NCBI GenBank assembly: GCA_023548195.1
Contig: JAJHZJ010000251.1
Span: 1,488,001-1,552,000 of the forward strand
Direction: 5' to 3'
DNA from: Bettongia penicillata ogilbyi
Lineage: Eukaryota > Chordata > Mammalia > Diprotodontia > Potoroidae
DNA length: 64,000 nucleotides
The notes beneath the pieces were generated by a model, which was not told where the DNA came from, did no database searches, and saw only the letters and a program-made list of their open reading frames with translations. How positions within the stretch are numbered: position 1 is the stretch's first letter; every line of letters starts with the position of its first letter. Below are positions 53,955 to 64,000 of the stretch, piece after piece. The translations under genes were made by a program, and so were the position numbers.

Positions 53955-55475
53955 GAGTAACCAATAGGAAGGCAGTATAAATTTTAGTCAGGTCCCTGGA
54001 GTTAGAGAAATGAAGCCTGAAGCATTGCTGGTGTTTTCCTCATCTCCAGTCCTATACTAAATCTGTAGGGCTGCCAGCCCTTTTCTCCTTACTGCTAAAC
54101 TGTTTCTCTTCTCAAGGCATTTGCAATAATAGAGGGGAAAGCTCCTATCACTGACCCAACTGCCATCACGAGCTGCTTTTACTAGCTCAGAACCTAAAAT
54201 TGCAGGTCTTTGGCCTTCAAATTTGTCAAGAGACTTTATGTTCAATGGTTAATACTTGAATCACAGAATCTAGCCTGTATCTACCTTATAAAGTGTTTTA
54301 AATCCTGTTCTAATAGGATTTAATAGAATATTACTCCAAAAAGATTTCTAATAGGAAACATATCATGTGTTATCCATTTAATATGAATCTCCCTCTGTCT
54401 TAGCTAAAATTCACCTTTTTGCATCATCTGAAAATTTGACAAATATCTTTATCCTTATTTTTGTCTCTAGCGTGAATTTTTTGTAGTCTTCCCTATGCCC
54501 CAATTTTCTTTATGTTTGGTTGACTTCTTCCTTACCTAAAACCTACAAGGTGTGTGTGTGTGTGTGTGTGTGTGTAAGCAATACAGTTGTAGGGTAGGAA
54601 GAAATGACACATTCAAATTGCATAAATCAGCTTCCTTTATATTTGTCAGAATTTAGGACAATGATTTTACTGTCTGATTTCATCAAATGAGACTGAATAG
54701 TTCTTTTATTTTATTTTATACAATAAGCCTTATAATAAGTATTATGAAAATTAAGGCAAGGGTACAGTCTAATGGTGAGTGCCTGGCCATGAGAGATAAC
54801 TGGAGCGAGATTACTAATTGCCCATATCAACTCTCTCATCTCCTTATCTGTCATCTTTTCTGTGACCTCTTTATCTCTCTTTAAAATGTGCCAAATTCAA
54901 TTTAGCTATTGTATACCAGAGCAGTCTTGTGAACATTAACTAATAGAGAATCACTTTGAGATTCTCTGATAAAAGGTGCTCTTTCTCTATTTTTTTAATT
55001 ATCATGAAACATTTTCCCTTTCCTGAAAAAAAGAAAGAGCAATGCCTTCAATGCTAATATGATTCAATTATACCTTGAACTGTTGCAATTACCTATAAAC
55101 TTTTTAATTATGGTATTTTTACATTTTCAATTCCATCCGCTTTAACTTTTTAAAATAAATTCAATTTTTCTTGCTTTTGACATTGCTTAATTCCTGAGAA
55201 ATTACAAATAATGCAGCCTCAACAAGTTTTAAAAGCTCTACCATACTCTGAAGTGATGCAGAACACCAATTAAAATTCATATATTAACTGACTTTTTAAA
55301 AATTTCAATTGAACATTCTTTGTCCTTACACAGTATGATGTTAAATCCTTAATACAAATGGTTTTTAAAATTTCTTTCTCTGCTTAATGACTTTTTGCAA
55401 TGTTGGTGGAATAAGATTGGATATAAAATATTCATGTAGTTTTTAATATTTGTATAGAATGTTAATGTCCATCAG
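53955..55475. other. Repeat-poor AT-rich DNA
   Basis: A (GT)13 array is at 54550-54576. The 54880-55440 part has many TAATTA-type strings and no recognised repeat. This composition is common in conserved non-coding elements but is not proof of one. Confidence 0.4.
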
Positions 55476-55479
55476 TTTC

Positions 55480-55610
55480 TTAAGAGTGGGAACTGTGTCT
55501 TATTCAGCTTCACCCCCATCCGCACTTCCCCCCATGCCTGCCATGGTGCCTAGTACAGAGACTTAAACATAATGGACATTCATATGTTGATTGACTGATA
55601 AATGAATGGG
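55480..55610 (+). mobile_element. L2 3' end
   Basis: TTAAGAGTGGGAACTGTGTC, CATGGTGCCTAGTACAGAGA and TGTTGATTGACTGATAAATG form an L2-type 3' end. Confidence 0.7.
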
Positions 55611-55749
55611 GTAAGAGGATGGAAACTCTAATAAGAATTATGTCCACAATGTACAATTTAAACAATGGTTACTTTAGTGCCTCACTTTCAGAAGGACATA
55701 TGTTTCAACATTTCCCCCCCTTCTGCCTTCAGTTGTTGTGATTTATGTA

Positions 55750-56215
55750 CACTGAACATTTAATATTGTTCACAGCCTGAGTAACCTATATTTCAGACTA
55801 ATTTCCCAATATTTCTCCTCTTATACTCTGATTTTCAACCAATCTTGCCTGTTTGCTATGTCCCATAAAAAAAACATTCCATCCCCTATCTCCATGACTT
55901 TGTATAGACTGTTTCTTCTTCTTAGAATGTTTTTCCTTCTCATTTCTGCCTGTTGGAATCACTAGCTCCTTCTAAGACTCAGCTCAAATGCATTCTAAGA
56001 GATGACTATTCTCCCCAGTCATTCGTATTTTCCATCTATAAAAAAAATTATTTTGCTCCTACTTTATATATATTCTGTTTTCACTTATTTCTGTAAATGT
56101 TTATGCCCATTAGAATGTGAACACCTTGGGAACCTGTGATGTGTGGGTTTTCTCTTTTTTCTTCCCTTTGTTTTGTGTTGTACCTTGGACATAGTAGGTT
56201 TTTAATATATGCTCA
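55750..56215 (+). mobile_element. L2 fragment with 3' end
   Basis: GACTGTTTCTTCTTCTTAGA, AAGACTCAGCTCAAATGCAT, CATTAGAATGTGAACACCTT and GTACCTTGGACATAGTAGGT follow the L2 series over about 450 bp. Confidence 0.75.
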
Positions 56216-56452
56216 TTAAGTAACTTTATCCAACACACCTCATCTCTCACTTGTGTCCATGCAAATAAACTTATGATGTATTAGGATGGTGTTAAGGATT
56301 CAGTTTGTCCCTACAGAATGAGAAAAATCCAACAATCTGTTAAGAAGATGAAAGGGGAGACTGGCATGGCTCCTAATTTGTCTTAGCCAGGAGGGGGCAG
56401 AAGGCCTTAACAATAACCACAAACTCAGAGATTCTTCTCTCCCTCCCTCTGG

Positions 56453-56719
56453 CCCTTCCTTCCTTCCTTCCTTTCTTCCTTCCTTCCTTCCTTCCTTCCT
56501 TCCTTCCTTCCTTCCTTCCTTCCTTCCTTCCTTCCTTCCTTCCTTCCTTCCTTCCTTCCTTCCTTCCTCTTTCTTTTTTCTTCTTCTTTCTTTCTTCCTT
56601 TCTCTCTCTTCTTTCCTTCTTTCCTTCCTCTCTCCCTTCCTTCCTCTTTGTCTTTCTCTTTTTCTTTCTCTCTCTCTCTTTCTCTCTCTTTCTTTCTTCC
56701 TCTCTCCTTCCTTCCCTTT
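56453..56719 (+). repeat. (TTCC)n polypyrimidine tract
   Basis: 197 consecutive pyrimidines (56453-56649), one G at 56650, then 69 more (56651-56719). The first 115 bp are nearly pure TTCC, then CT-rich variants. Long homopurine-homopyrimidine mirror repeats of this kind can form intramolecular triplex DNA. The 144-codon minus frame across it is an Arg/Lys/Glu/Gly string. Confidence 0.97.
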
Positions 56720-57225
56720 ATTTCCTCTCTTCATTCCGTCTTTCCAAAATTCAGATCTTTCTCAGCTATACTGCTTAGAGTGTTAGAAAATGGCTCTGCA
56801 TTCAACTGATTCTTTCTACTTACTCTGTATTGTGGTAGTTGGAATAAATAACTACAGTGAAAATTTCATCCTAAAACTTGGTATATTTCAGGATCCTTCT
56901 TCTGCTGCAGAGGGTGGATGAGTCTAATGAAAATCAAGACCTATCTTGTACTATTTTTTCTTAGACCATCCTTTAAGGAGATAGTGAACTGTGATTTCAA
57001 AATCAAAACTGAAAAGTTCAGTGCGGATTACTTAGGAAATTGTCAAATCATTCATGTTCAGTGACTGAAGTTCTGAAAATTGTCTTTGAATAAGGTCACT
57101 CAGATCTACAGCAGTCTATTGAACTCCTAAGAAGTCAGAGACAACTTGTTTTATTAGTTATATCAAATGATGCCACTTTTGGTTCTATTTGCCTCAATTT
57201 TTCCCCATCTTCTTGGTATTTATTT
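56720..57225. other. Unassigned DNA
   Basis: Nothing recognised. Confidence 0.35.
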
Positions 57226-57229
57226 GAAA

Positions 57230-58015
57230 GCAGGGAAATAGATGCTTTCCTTCAAATGCTGTATTGCGATAACAGCTGAACTGATCCCATTATCTACATT
57301 TTTTCTCCATTCTTATCACCACTATAAACTGTTACTAGAACATCTTCCTAAAGCCATATTTTGACTAAAAAAAATCAGCATTTCCTCACTGTTTGCCAAA
57401 ACAATTAATCAATGAATAAGCATTTATTAAGGACCTACACATCAGGAGCTTTGTAAGGTTCTGGGGGTTGCAAGTAAAAAGAATGATACAATCTCTAGCC
57501 ACACTCAGCATGTATTTTAATGAGGGTGGCAACAAGGATATATATATATATATTCTACATAAATATAAAATTATAAATGCAAACATATACAAAGTGATTA
57601 AAAATAAAGGGAGTACACTAAAGCTGCTGAGAGTTTAGAAGTCATCCTGAACATGATGCCTAAGCCCCATCTTAAAACCAGAGGTAGAGTCAAAAAGGGA
57701 GTGCATTTTAGGCTTGTGAGGGAAGCCAGTCCAAAGGCATGGAGATGAAAGATTGAGTGCTACATGTGAAGAACTAAGAAGATGAGTTTGGCTGGATCCC
57801 AAAGTATGTTGGGAAGAGTAACGTCCAATAAGACTGGAAAGATAGGCAAGGTTATGTAGGACTTTAACATTTGGTGTTTATCATTTAGCCCAGAGGCAAA
57901 TAATGTCCAAACTTCTCTATTCTGCATTCCACAATTTGACCCCAAACTATATTTCTAAAACTCTCTTTCATTCACACCGTACTCTGGTTAGATCGAACCA
58001 TTTGAGGGTATGTGC
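57230..58015 (+). mobile_element. L2 fragment split by an ancient repeat (57405-57880)
   Basis: L2-like blocks lie on both sides: ACTGATCCCATTATCTACAT to AATCAGCATTTCCTCACTG on the left, and AATGTCCAAACTTCTCTATT with CCACAATTTGACCCCAAACT on the right. Between them is the ancient repeat head (CATTTATTAAGGACCTACAC) and body (CCAAAGGCATGGAGATGAAA, GATGAGTTTGGCTGGATCCC, GACTGGAAAGATAGGCAAGG). A TA run is at 57538-57552. Confidence 0.6.
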
Positions 58016-59305
58016 CCCTGTTGAACCATGATTTTCTGTAGAACTCCCACTCTGCCATGAATGGACCTTGAATATCATATGTCAGAGATGGATGTCTATG
58101 TGTCATACTGAATGAGTGAAAACATCACTGTTAATCCATAAATTAAATATTACTAAAGCTCAATTTATTTTTTAATTAGTTTTTCATCATGGTTAATGTT
58201 TTTTTTTTTCCCTAAATGAATGTAGGTACCTTTCATGCCTTGCTCTTCTCACATTATGTTAATCAATACCACTTCATTTACTTTAATCAAATATGAGGGC
58301 CTAAGTGGGACTTATTTTTCACTTTTGACCGGTGAGGAGTTTATGGTTTGTGTACAGGTTGAGAGAGCATTCTACTTGTTTTAAGAAAGTCAAGTTATTA
58401 GAATCTTGGGTAGAAAGATCCATTGATAGGCAGAATTCTCTTTAATTCATCTCTTGTCTGAAACACAGAAGTAACCACCCTGGAGTAACCATGATGGAGA
58501 CTGACTTGGTATATATTTATAAATATCCCTTCCTTGAGAAATTCTGGGTCTCTCCCTATAAATCACCTATAAATAATAAGGCAATCACAATTCATCAGAA
58601 CTCCACCCTCTCTTTTTTTCTTCTTTAGAAGATCATACTGTCTAGACAGTCATCAAGATCTTTCTCTATCACATCTTTAGATTTACTTCATGACTGCTCA
58701 GATTTCAAACTCTTTCCTAAACTCACATAGTTTTGTAAGAATATTTTGCACTTGGGCTGTCTTCTCATCTTTCTGGGATTTTAAGTGCTAAAATGTTGGA
58801 AATATTAGTGTTGTTATCTTCTTCTTTTGCAAATGAGCCTGAATTTAGCAACTTATCTAGTTCTTTCTTTGTATAATCCACTGCCAGTTGTAGAAGGAAA
58901 GTGGTTTTTTGGCAAATCTTGGAAGAGTAAGACTTTTTGAATCCATGTTTACCTGTGGCCACTTAGTGACTGGTGTCATGAGTTACTGGTCCCAAGCATT
59001 CTACCACATATCTAGCTGCTTGAAATCTGGCGTTTTCTTTGGTTTCACTTTAGAGCGCCGGTAGACTAATTCGGGAATTACAACAGGAGAGGCAGTTCTT
59101 GAAGGACCCCAAGCAAGGAATAATCTTTAGGAGATAAGTGTCCTACTCTTCAGTGTCCTACTCTTTTCTCTCTGTAAAATGAAGTTTTTAAGAAGGAATC
59201 ACCTACAAAGTTGAACCAATTACAGACATTTTTCTATTTTTCTATCTTTATTTTCTTGCCTTCCTCAATATCCTGAAATCTATTCTAATTCAGGACATTC
59301 TTTCT
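58015..59305. other. Unassigned DNA
   Basis: No recognised repeat or gene. The minus frame at 58765-58962 (65 codons) has no domain. Confidence 0.35.
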
Positions 59306-59309
59306 TATG

Positions 59310-59440
59310 AAATAATTGACAGTGGATAGAACTGCCCACTAAGCCAGGAAGAACTGAGTTCAAGTCTCATCTCTGATAAAAATAGGTTAATTGACCCTAG
59401 TCAAATCATTTCACTTTTCAATGTTTCATGAACCTTTACA
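59310..59440 (+). mobile_element. tRNA-headed SINE fragment
   Basis: TTGACAGTGGATAGAACTGC, GAGTTCAAGTCTCATCTCTG and GACCCTAGTCAAATCATTTC are head, B-box and CORE. Confidence 0.75.
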
Positions 59441-59489
59441 GCTGTAAGTTGCAGAGGTGCTAGCCTTAATTGGTAGACAGATTTCCCTT

Positions 59490-59955
59490 ATCTAGTAGTT
59501 TCCTTTATCAACAAACATATAACTCCAGTTGCTTTCCATATCATTTTCTTTCCTATAGATTTCTGTATTACTGCCTTTTGCTTGTCATTTATAGTTCTAC
59601 ACAATTGGGCTCAAATCAACCTGTCCAGTCACATTGAACATTATATCTCCACTTCTTTTTGTGTTCTCTTTGGTCCAACCAAACTAACCTTCTTCCCATT
59701 CCTCCTACAGATCTTTATATCTCCCATTCCCAGGTCTTTGTATTAACTGTTTCCTCTCCTCTCTTGTCACCTAGAATCCTTTGTTTGCTTCAAGAGATAG
59801 CTCAAATGGCATCTTTATACGTGAGACCTTTTCCAGTGCCCCACTTGCTAGTGTCTTCCACTTTGACATAGTCTTATATATGTATATATATGCACATATG
59901 CATTATCCCTTGTAATAAAATATGAACTTCTTAAATCATGAGCTCTTTTACTTTT
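59490..59955 (+). mobile_element. L2 fragment
   Basis: TCTCTTTGGTCCAACCAAAC, TTCAAGAGATAGCTCAAATG, GCATCTTTATACGTGAGACC and TTTTCCAGTGCCCCACTTGC follow L2 order, ending near a decayed 3' end. Confidence 0.7.
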
Positions 59956-59967
59956 TCATTGTATCCC

Positions 59968-60110
59968 TAGAGGCAGACAGCAAGGGATCAATGTGAACAG
60001 AGCACTGAGTCTGAAATCAGGATGACCTGAGTACAAATCCAGCCTCAGATACTTGCAAACTGTGTGGTCCTGGGCAAGTTGCTTATCTTGTTTACCTTCA
60101 TTTTCCCCTC
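59968..60110 (+). mobile_element. tRNA-headed SINE (CORE type) fragment
   Basis: GGCAGACAGCAAGGGATCAA, GTACAAATCCAGCCTCAGAT and GGGCAAGTTGCTTATCTTG. Confidence 0.8.
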
Positions 60111-61070
60111 CAAGATAGAAGGGATGTGGAGTCAAAATCTTTATAGCCTATTCCTACTAGGCTACCCAGATTTGGGGTTTTCATTTCCAGTCTCTCCTAT
60201 CTCCCTTCTTTCATTTGGTGAAGGGGATGCAATCCCAGCCATGCTATTTATGATAACTTTCCAAAGTGAGAAGGGTAAACAAGGAATGTTCTCATGGGAA
60301 TTATGCTTTTCACAGATCTAAATCTCCACATGCAACATAGATCCAATTAGTTCACTAGGAAAAAAATCTAAGATGTCCTCAAGTTCAAGTTTTCAGGTTC
60401 CTTTTGGGAGAGTTACAGGACCACTCATTAAACTTTGAATTGATAGCCCTCAGGTAGTTATAATAACTCTTTGGCTGGCCTTCCAGGAGCTACCATAGAC
60501 AGTCCATGAAAAGCAAAACTCCATGAGACTATTTTCTACCTAACCTTTTCACCCCATTGAAACTCTAGTCTCAAGTACATAACCTAACTATAGACAACTA
60601 GACCAAATTCACTCATTAAAGGAAATAAGGCTTACAAACTATTACCAGCTATGGAGGACAGAACAATGAAAACATTTCAATTCTACTTCCATATTAATAG
60701 AAAAAGAGAAGTGAAATATTCCTCAAGTCTTTACATGATTTTAAAGCCAAAGGGTAGAAAATGGAAAGAGAATAAATGATTCTGTGATAACGGATACACT
60801 GAGGCTACCAACAATTATGTTTTATAAGATTTCTCTTTAAGCACATTGGTGAGTCAAAGAACACTGCAACAGCTCATGATTATAATCAGCCCTTGTGATC
60901 AGTACCTTTCTTCCTTGCAGAAACACCTCATTCTTCTCAGTAGAGTTCCATACTCCATGGATCTTGGATTTTTCCTTCCATTTGGGAAAAACTACTTCCC
61001 ACCTGCTCTTACTACCAATATAGGAGGACAATAATATATCTCTCATTCCATTTTTATCTTGTATTATCTA
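60110..61070. other. Unassigned DNA
   Basis: Frames of 60-85 codons (60064-60321, 60846-61034) have no domain. Nothing recognised. Confidence 0.35.
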
Positions 61071-61074
61071 TTTT

Positions 61075-61260
61075 TGTGTATTTCTTAACTCCTCTGGAAA
61101 TTCTTTAAAAGTAAAGACTGTGTCTTAGTAAAATGTCAGCTTTTGAATGCAAGAATGGTTTCACTTCTGTCTTTGCAACTTGAGCACTTGGTATAATACT
61201 GATAATTTGGTATAATACTAATAATTTTGCTCAATAGAAATGTATATTTATTGAATTAAA
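61075..61260 (+). mobile_element. L2-like 3' end, decayed
   Basis: CTCCTCTGGAAATTCTTTAA, AAAGACTGTGTCTTAGT and a final TTTATTGAATTAAATTGATG, with an internal duplicated TTTGGTATAATACT. Confidence 0.5.
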
Positions 61261-61309
61261 TTGATGGTTGGAGATTATATGTGTTAATTGTTTTTTTTTC
61301 TTTTTTACC

Positions 61310-61435
61310 ATACACACACCCACAAATATTTATTAAGAACACTAAAATAGATGCTTGGGATGCAAAGTTTCATGTAATACCAAGTTCACTGATAAGTAGA
61401 AACAAAACAGAAACAAAATCAAGACAAGGACAGGA
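61310..61435 (+). mobile_element. Ancient interspersed repeat head
   Basis: AAATATTTATTAAGAACACT, then ATGCTTGGGATGCAAAG, as in the copies at 20545 and 22530. Confidence 0.5.
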
Positions 61436-61436
61436 A

Positions 61437-61680
61437 GTTAGGTGGGTTAGAGTTTACAACACTGGACCTGGACTCAGGAAGATTCATCTTCATGAACTTA
61501 CATCTGACCTCAGATACTTACTAGCTGTATGACCTGGATAAGTCACTTGACCACGTTTGCCTTATTTCCTCATCTGTAAAATGTGCTGAAGAAGGAAATA
61601 ACAAACCACTGCAGCATCTTTGCCAAGAAAATCCCAAATGAGATTATGAAGACTCAGACATGACTGAGAAACCAAAATAC
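61437..61680 (+). mobile_element. BovB-tailed tRNA-SINE, copy 4
   Basis: TTAGGTGGGTTAGAGTTTAC head, ACTAGCTGTATGACCTGGAT, AAGTCACTTGACCACG CORE, TCATCTGTAAAATGTGCTGA, then tail AACAAACCACTGCAGCATCT, GCCAAGAAAATCCCAAATGA and CAGACATGACTGAGAAACC. Confidence 0.9.
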
Positions 61681-62334
61681 AAGATCATGGGAGGAAAGGG
61701 TTAGAAATAATGACAGCTGTATTTAACAAAAGGAGCTTCTCTCTTTCCAGTGACCACATCACTATGGAATCAACAAGAATCTTACATAATCCTATTAAAT
61801 AGTGCTTTGAAAAGTGAATGTGCCCCCAAAGTACCTAGTTTTCCACCTAAGAGTTATTTAGGCCCATAAGATATTGATGGTCCTAAAAAGAAGGAAAATA
61901 AACCACGTATAAACCATTATTTAAACTGAAAGTCCCTTTACATTTGTACAACCATCAACACTACTTTGTCAGAGATGCATAAATGAAAAAAAAAAAAAAC
62001 AAACTCCAGTTGCTGATTACACATTCATGCAGCCTATAGATGTTCTGGACCCTAAAGGAGTCAGGCTAATACATTTAACCTTCCTCACTTGGACACGAAA
62101 TGCATAAATGAAAGTGTTAAGTTTCCAGTGATTGGAGTTGACCTTGGTTATTCCCTAAAGGGCATTTAGCTATAGATTCCCAAAGCAGTCCTCATTCTGT
62201 AAATTTCGAGGTACGAAAAGGACAACTATAGGTCAAAGCTGGATTATATTTTGGTGGTAAGGATTTTTTTAGGGAATAAAGTAATTCATAATTTTCCATA
62301 CATAAACACATACAGAAATCTCTTGGTGTAATTA

Positions 62335-62335
<1 letters not shown>
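61680..62335. other. Repeat-poor unassigned DNA
   Basis: Only a poly-A at 61987-62000 is recognised. The 62000-62250 part is a candidate for comparison with other genomes. Confidence 0.4.
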
Positions 62336-62338
<3 letters not shown>

Positions 62339-62400
<62 letters not shown>

Positions 62401-62411
62401 ACACACACACA
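62339..62411 (+). repeat. Compound (TC)14(AC)n microsatellite
   Basis: Pure TC followed directly by AC with one TA break. Reverse complement of the design at 51033-51104. Confidence 0.95.
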
Positions 62412-62414
62412 ATT

Positions 62415-63080
62415 GTAATATTTTTAATAGAAAATCAGAAGACCAGAAGGAAATTGATTGACAACATTTTGACCCCTTTCATTCAGAAAAAAAAAATTGC
62501 AGGATTTTAAAATTCCAAATAATTGTTTCTTTCTCTCCTCTCTGCTCCTCCCCTCCCCCTTTCTAGGTAAGTTAAACTTTAAACAAAAATCTTGTTTTTT
62601 CTTTTCTCCCCAGCAAGACATTGCTTCAAGTGTGTTCTTTCATGCTGGGTTAATGACAGATCATGGCTACTTTAAAACAATCCCTATCAACATTAGAGTC
62701 CACATTGTTAATTGATATTGGAAATTCTCTATTCAGAGTACCTAAAGGAGAAAGACATATATTAGAGCATGGCAGCAGAAAACCACAGCTGCTTAAGAGT
62801 CACTGTTACTAAAATTTCCTCCTTTAGTTCCTCATTTTTTAATCACGGGAATTATTCGTTGGTTCAATCCTGTGGAGGTCTATTATTTCCTAGGGAAGAA
62901 CCTTCGGTCTCTGCAGCACAAATGTTTCCCAACTGATAAAAACTCCCTGAAATTACAAGCAAAGAGAGTTATGAGGCATGAAGATGATGATTTTTCCATA
63001 GTACAGAGGAGTCCTTTTTGTTGTTTGGTGCTTTTATCATTACAGGGCTTACGATGACGTTCGTTTTCTCCCCTCACCCT
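62415..63080. other. Repeat-poor unassigned DNA
   Basis: Pyrimidine-rich 62520-62580, then no repeat. Frames on both strands at 62872-63077 overlap and show no domain. Confidence 0.4.
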
Positions 63081-63084
63081 ACCC

Positions 63085-63190
63085 CACCCCCATTAGACAG
63101 TGAGACCTTTAAGGGCAGAGGCTGTCTTTTGACTCTTTTTGTATCCCTAGCACTTAGCACAGGCACATCGTACAAATTTAATAAATGAGG
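63085..63190 (+). mobile_element. L2 3' end
   Basis: TTAGACAGTGAGACCTTTAA, GGGCAGAGGCTGTCTTTTGA, TTTGTATCCCTAGCACTTAG and AATTTAATAAATGAGG. Confidence 0.88.
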
Positions 63191-63344
63191 CTTTGTTTGT
63201 TCTTTAGTTACTGATATACAAACAATGAACAATTAGTATAATGAATCCTTGCTATTAATCTTGCTATTTTTTATCATGTTCAAAAATGGTGATATGCATT
63301 TTATCAGTCTTATGATGAAGTAATCAAAAAAGGAAGTTGTTATA

Positions 63345-63490
63345 AGGGTCAGAAGTCATCTAATCCAATCTCTTTATTTTATATGCGAGGAAACTGTGGC
63401 CAAGAGAGGTAAAATGATTAACTCAAATTCATAGAGCTACGAAGTAGCAGAAAGGGACTTAGGTCTCCTGTTCTAAACCACTCAAAGTCT
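63345..63490 (-). mobile_element. MIR-like SINE, minus, copy 1 of 2
   Basis: AGTCATCTAATCCAATCTCT, TATATGCGAGGAAACTGTGG, AAATGATTAACTCAAATTCA and CATAGAGCTACGAAGTAGCA. Confidence 0.85.
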
Positions 63491-63499
63491 ACTTGTGAC

Positions 63500-63665
63500 T
63501 TTGGGGATTAGAATCACTGAATCAGACCTGCATGTGAGCTCAGATGCTATCTAGGACATTCTTCTACTTTTGCAGATGAGAAAACAGTATCCAAAGAAAT
63601 GAATTGACTTGCCCAAGGTCACAAAAGGAGTAGATCTTGAATTAAAACACAGGCCTCTTGGCAGA
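63500..63665 (-). mobile_element. MIR-like SINE, minus, copy 2 of 2
   Basis: GAATCACTGAATCAGACCTG, TTTTGCAGATGAGAAAACAG, GACTTGCCCAAGGTCACAAA and GAATTAAAACACAGGCCTC. It lies tandem with the previous copy in the same orientation. Confidence 0.85.
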
Positions 63666-64000
63666 ATTTCTTGAGGTTGGATGTATTTAATCTCTATAAA
63701 TTGGCCTCAAGGAAGAGAGAAGGCAAGTATTTCCCATACTATTTGTATTTAAATTATGGGCTTAATCTCTGTTTTACTTGCATAGGAATGAAAATTATTT
63801 CAGTGGATTTGTGTGGTAGGAGTGAATTATTTTATAATTATAAATAATCAGGGTTTAGACTAAGCTGTAACTCAGTAGCTAATAATAATCTTCAAGGGTG
63901 TTAGTGGGTATGGATGGGCAAAGTTGTAAGCAAGAATTGTTTAATGTGAGAGGGGGGACACACAAATATGGCTCTACAAATTACACCTAAGGTAAGCAAT
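63665..64000. other. Unassigned DNA to the window end
   Basis: Nothing recognised. TTATAATTATAAATAATC near 63831-63850 is a short AT palindrome. Confidence 0.35.

Noticed and set aside
56300..56734. 144-codon minus-strand frame
   Set aside because: It reads the (TTCC)n tract as Lys/Glu/Gly/Arg repeats; no independent coding evidence.

Overview
The window looks like intergenic or intronic DNA of a marsupial (metatherian) nuclear genome. It is AT-rich and dense in interspersed repeats and microsatellites. I found no host exon, RNA gene, operon or CRISPR array. The assignment rests on the repeat content: ORF1-only L1 derivatives (HAL1 type), marsupial-type L1 3' ends, a decayed RTE element, tRNA-headed SINEs with two kinds of RTE-derived tail, and many old MIR, L2 and CR1/L3 copies. 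I cannot name the species. Family names come from recognising sequence features, not from a database search.

Layout. 1-3.4 kb: two abutting HAL1 copies; the first has an intact ORF1 that runs off the left edge. 3.4-7.7 kb: two minus-strand L1 fragments, one split by a probable solo LTR and the other by an RTE-tailed SINE. 7.7-12 kb: an unassigned segment, then a cluster of MIR-like SINEs. 12-12.9 kb: a 5'-truncated HAL1 with a clear target-site duplication. 13-18 kb: L2 and CR1/L3 relics. 18-25 kb: BovB-tailed SINEs, a 430-bp CT-rich minisatellite, ancient repeats and a (TA)39 tract. 24.8-28.8 kb: RTE material, including an almost complete but dead RTE element. 29-38 kb: L1 3' ends, MIR copies, a small hAT-like element and unassigned DNA. 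39-42 kb: a HAL1 carrying a nested SINE, followed by an L1 3' end. 43-47 kb: L2, L1 and SINE copies plus an RTE tail. 47-64 kb: mostly single-copy-looking DNA with L2 and MIR relics, a 270-bp (TTCC)n polypyrimidine tract and two compound (TG)n(AG)n microsatellites.

There is no gene network here. The biology is retroelement parasitism. L1-type machinery would mobilise HAL1, and RTE machinery would mobilise the RTE-tailed SINEs. The layering of insertions gives relative ages. I did not find a novel host system. The points most worth checking are the intact HAL1 ORF1, the G-quadruplex motifs shared by HAL1 3' regions, the use of two different RTE tails by tRNA SINEs, and one unexplained short duplicated segment.
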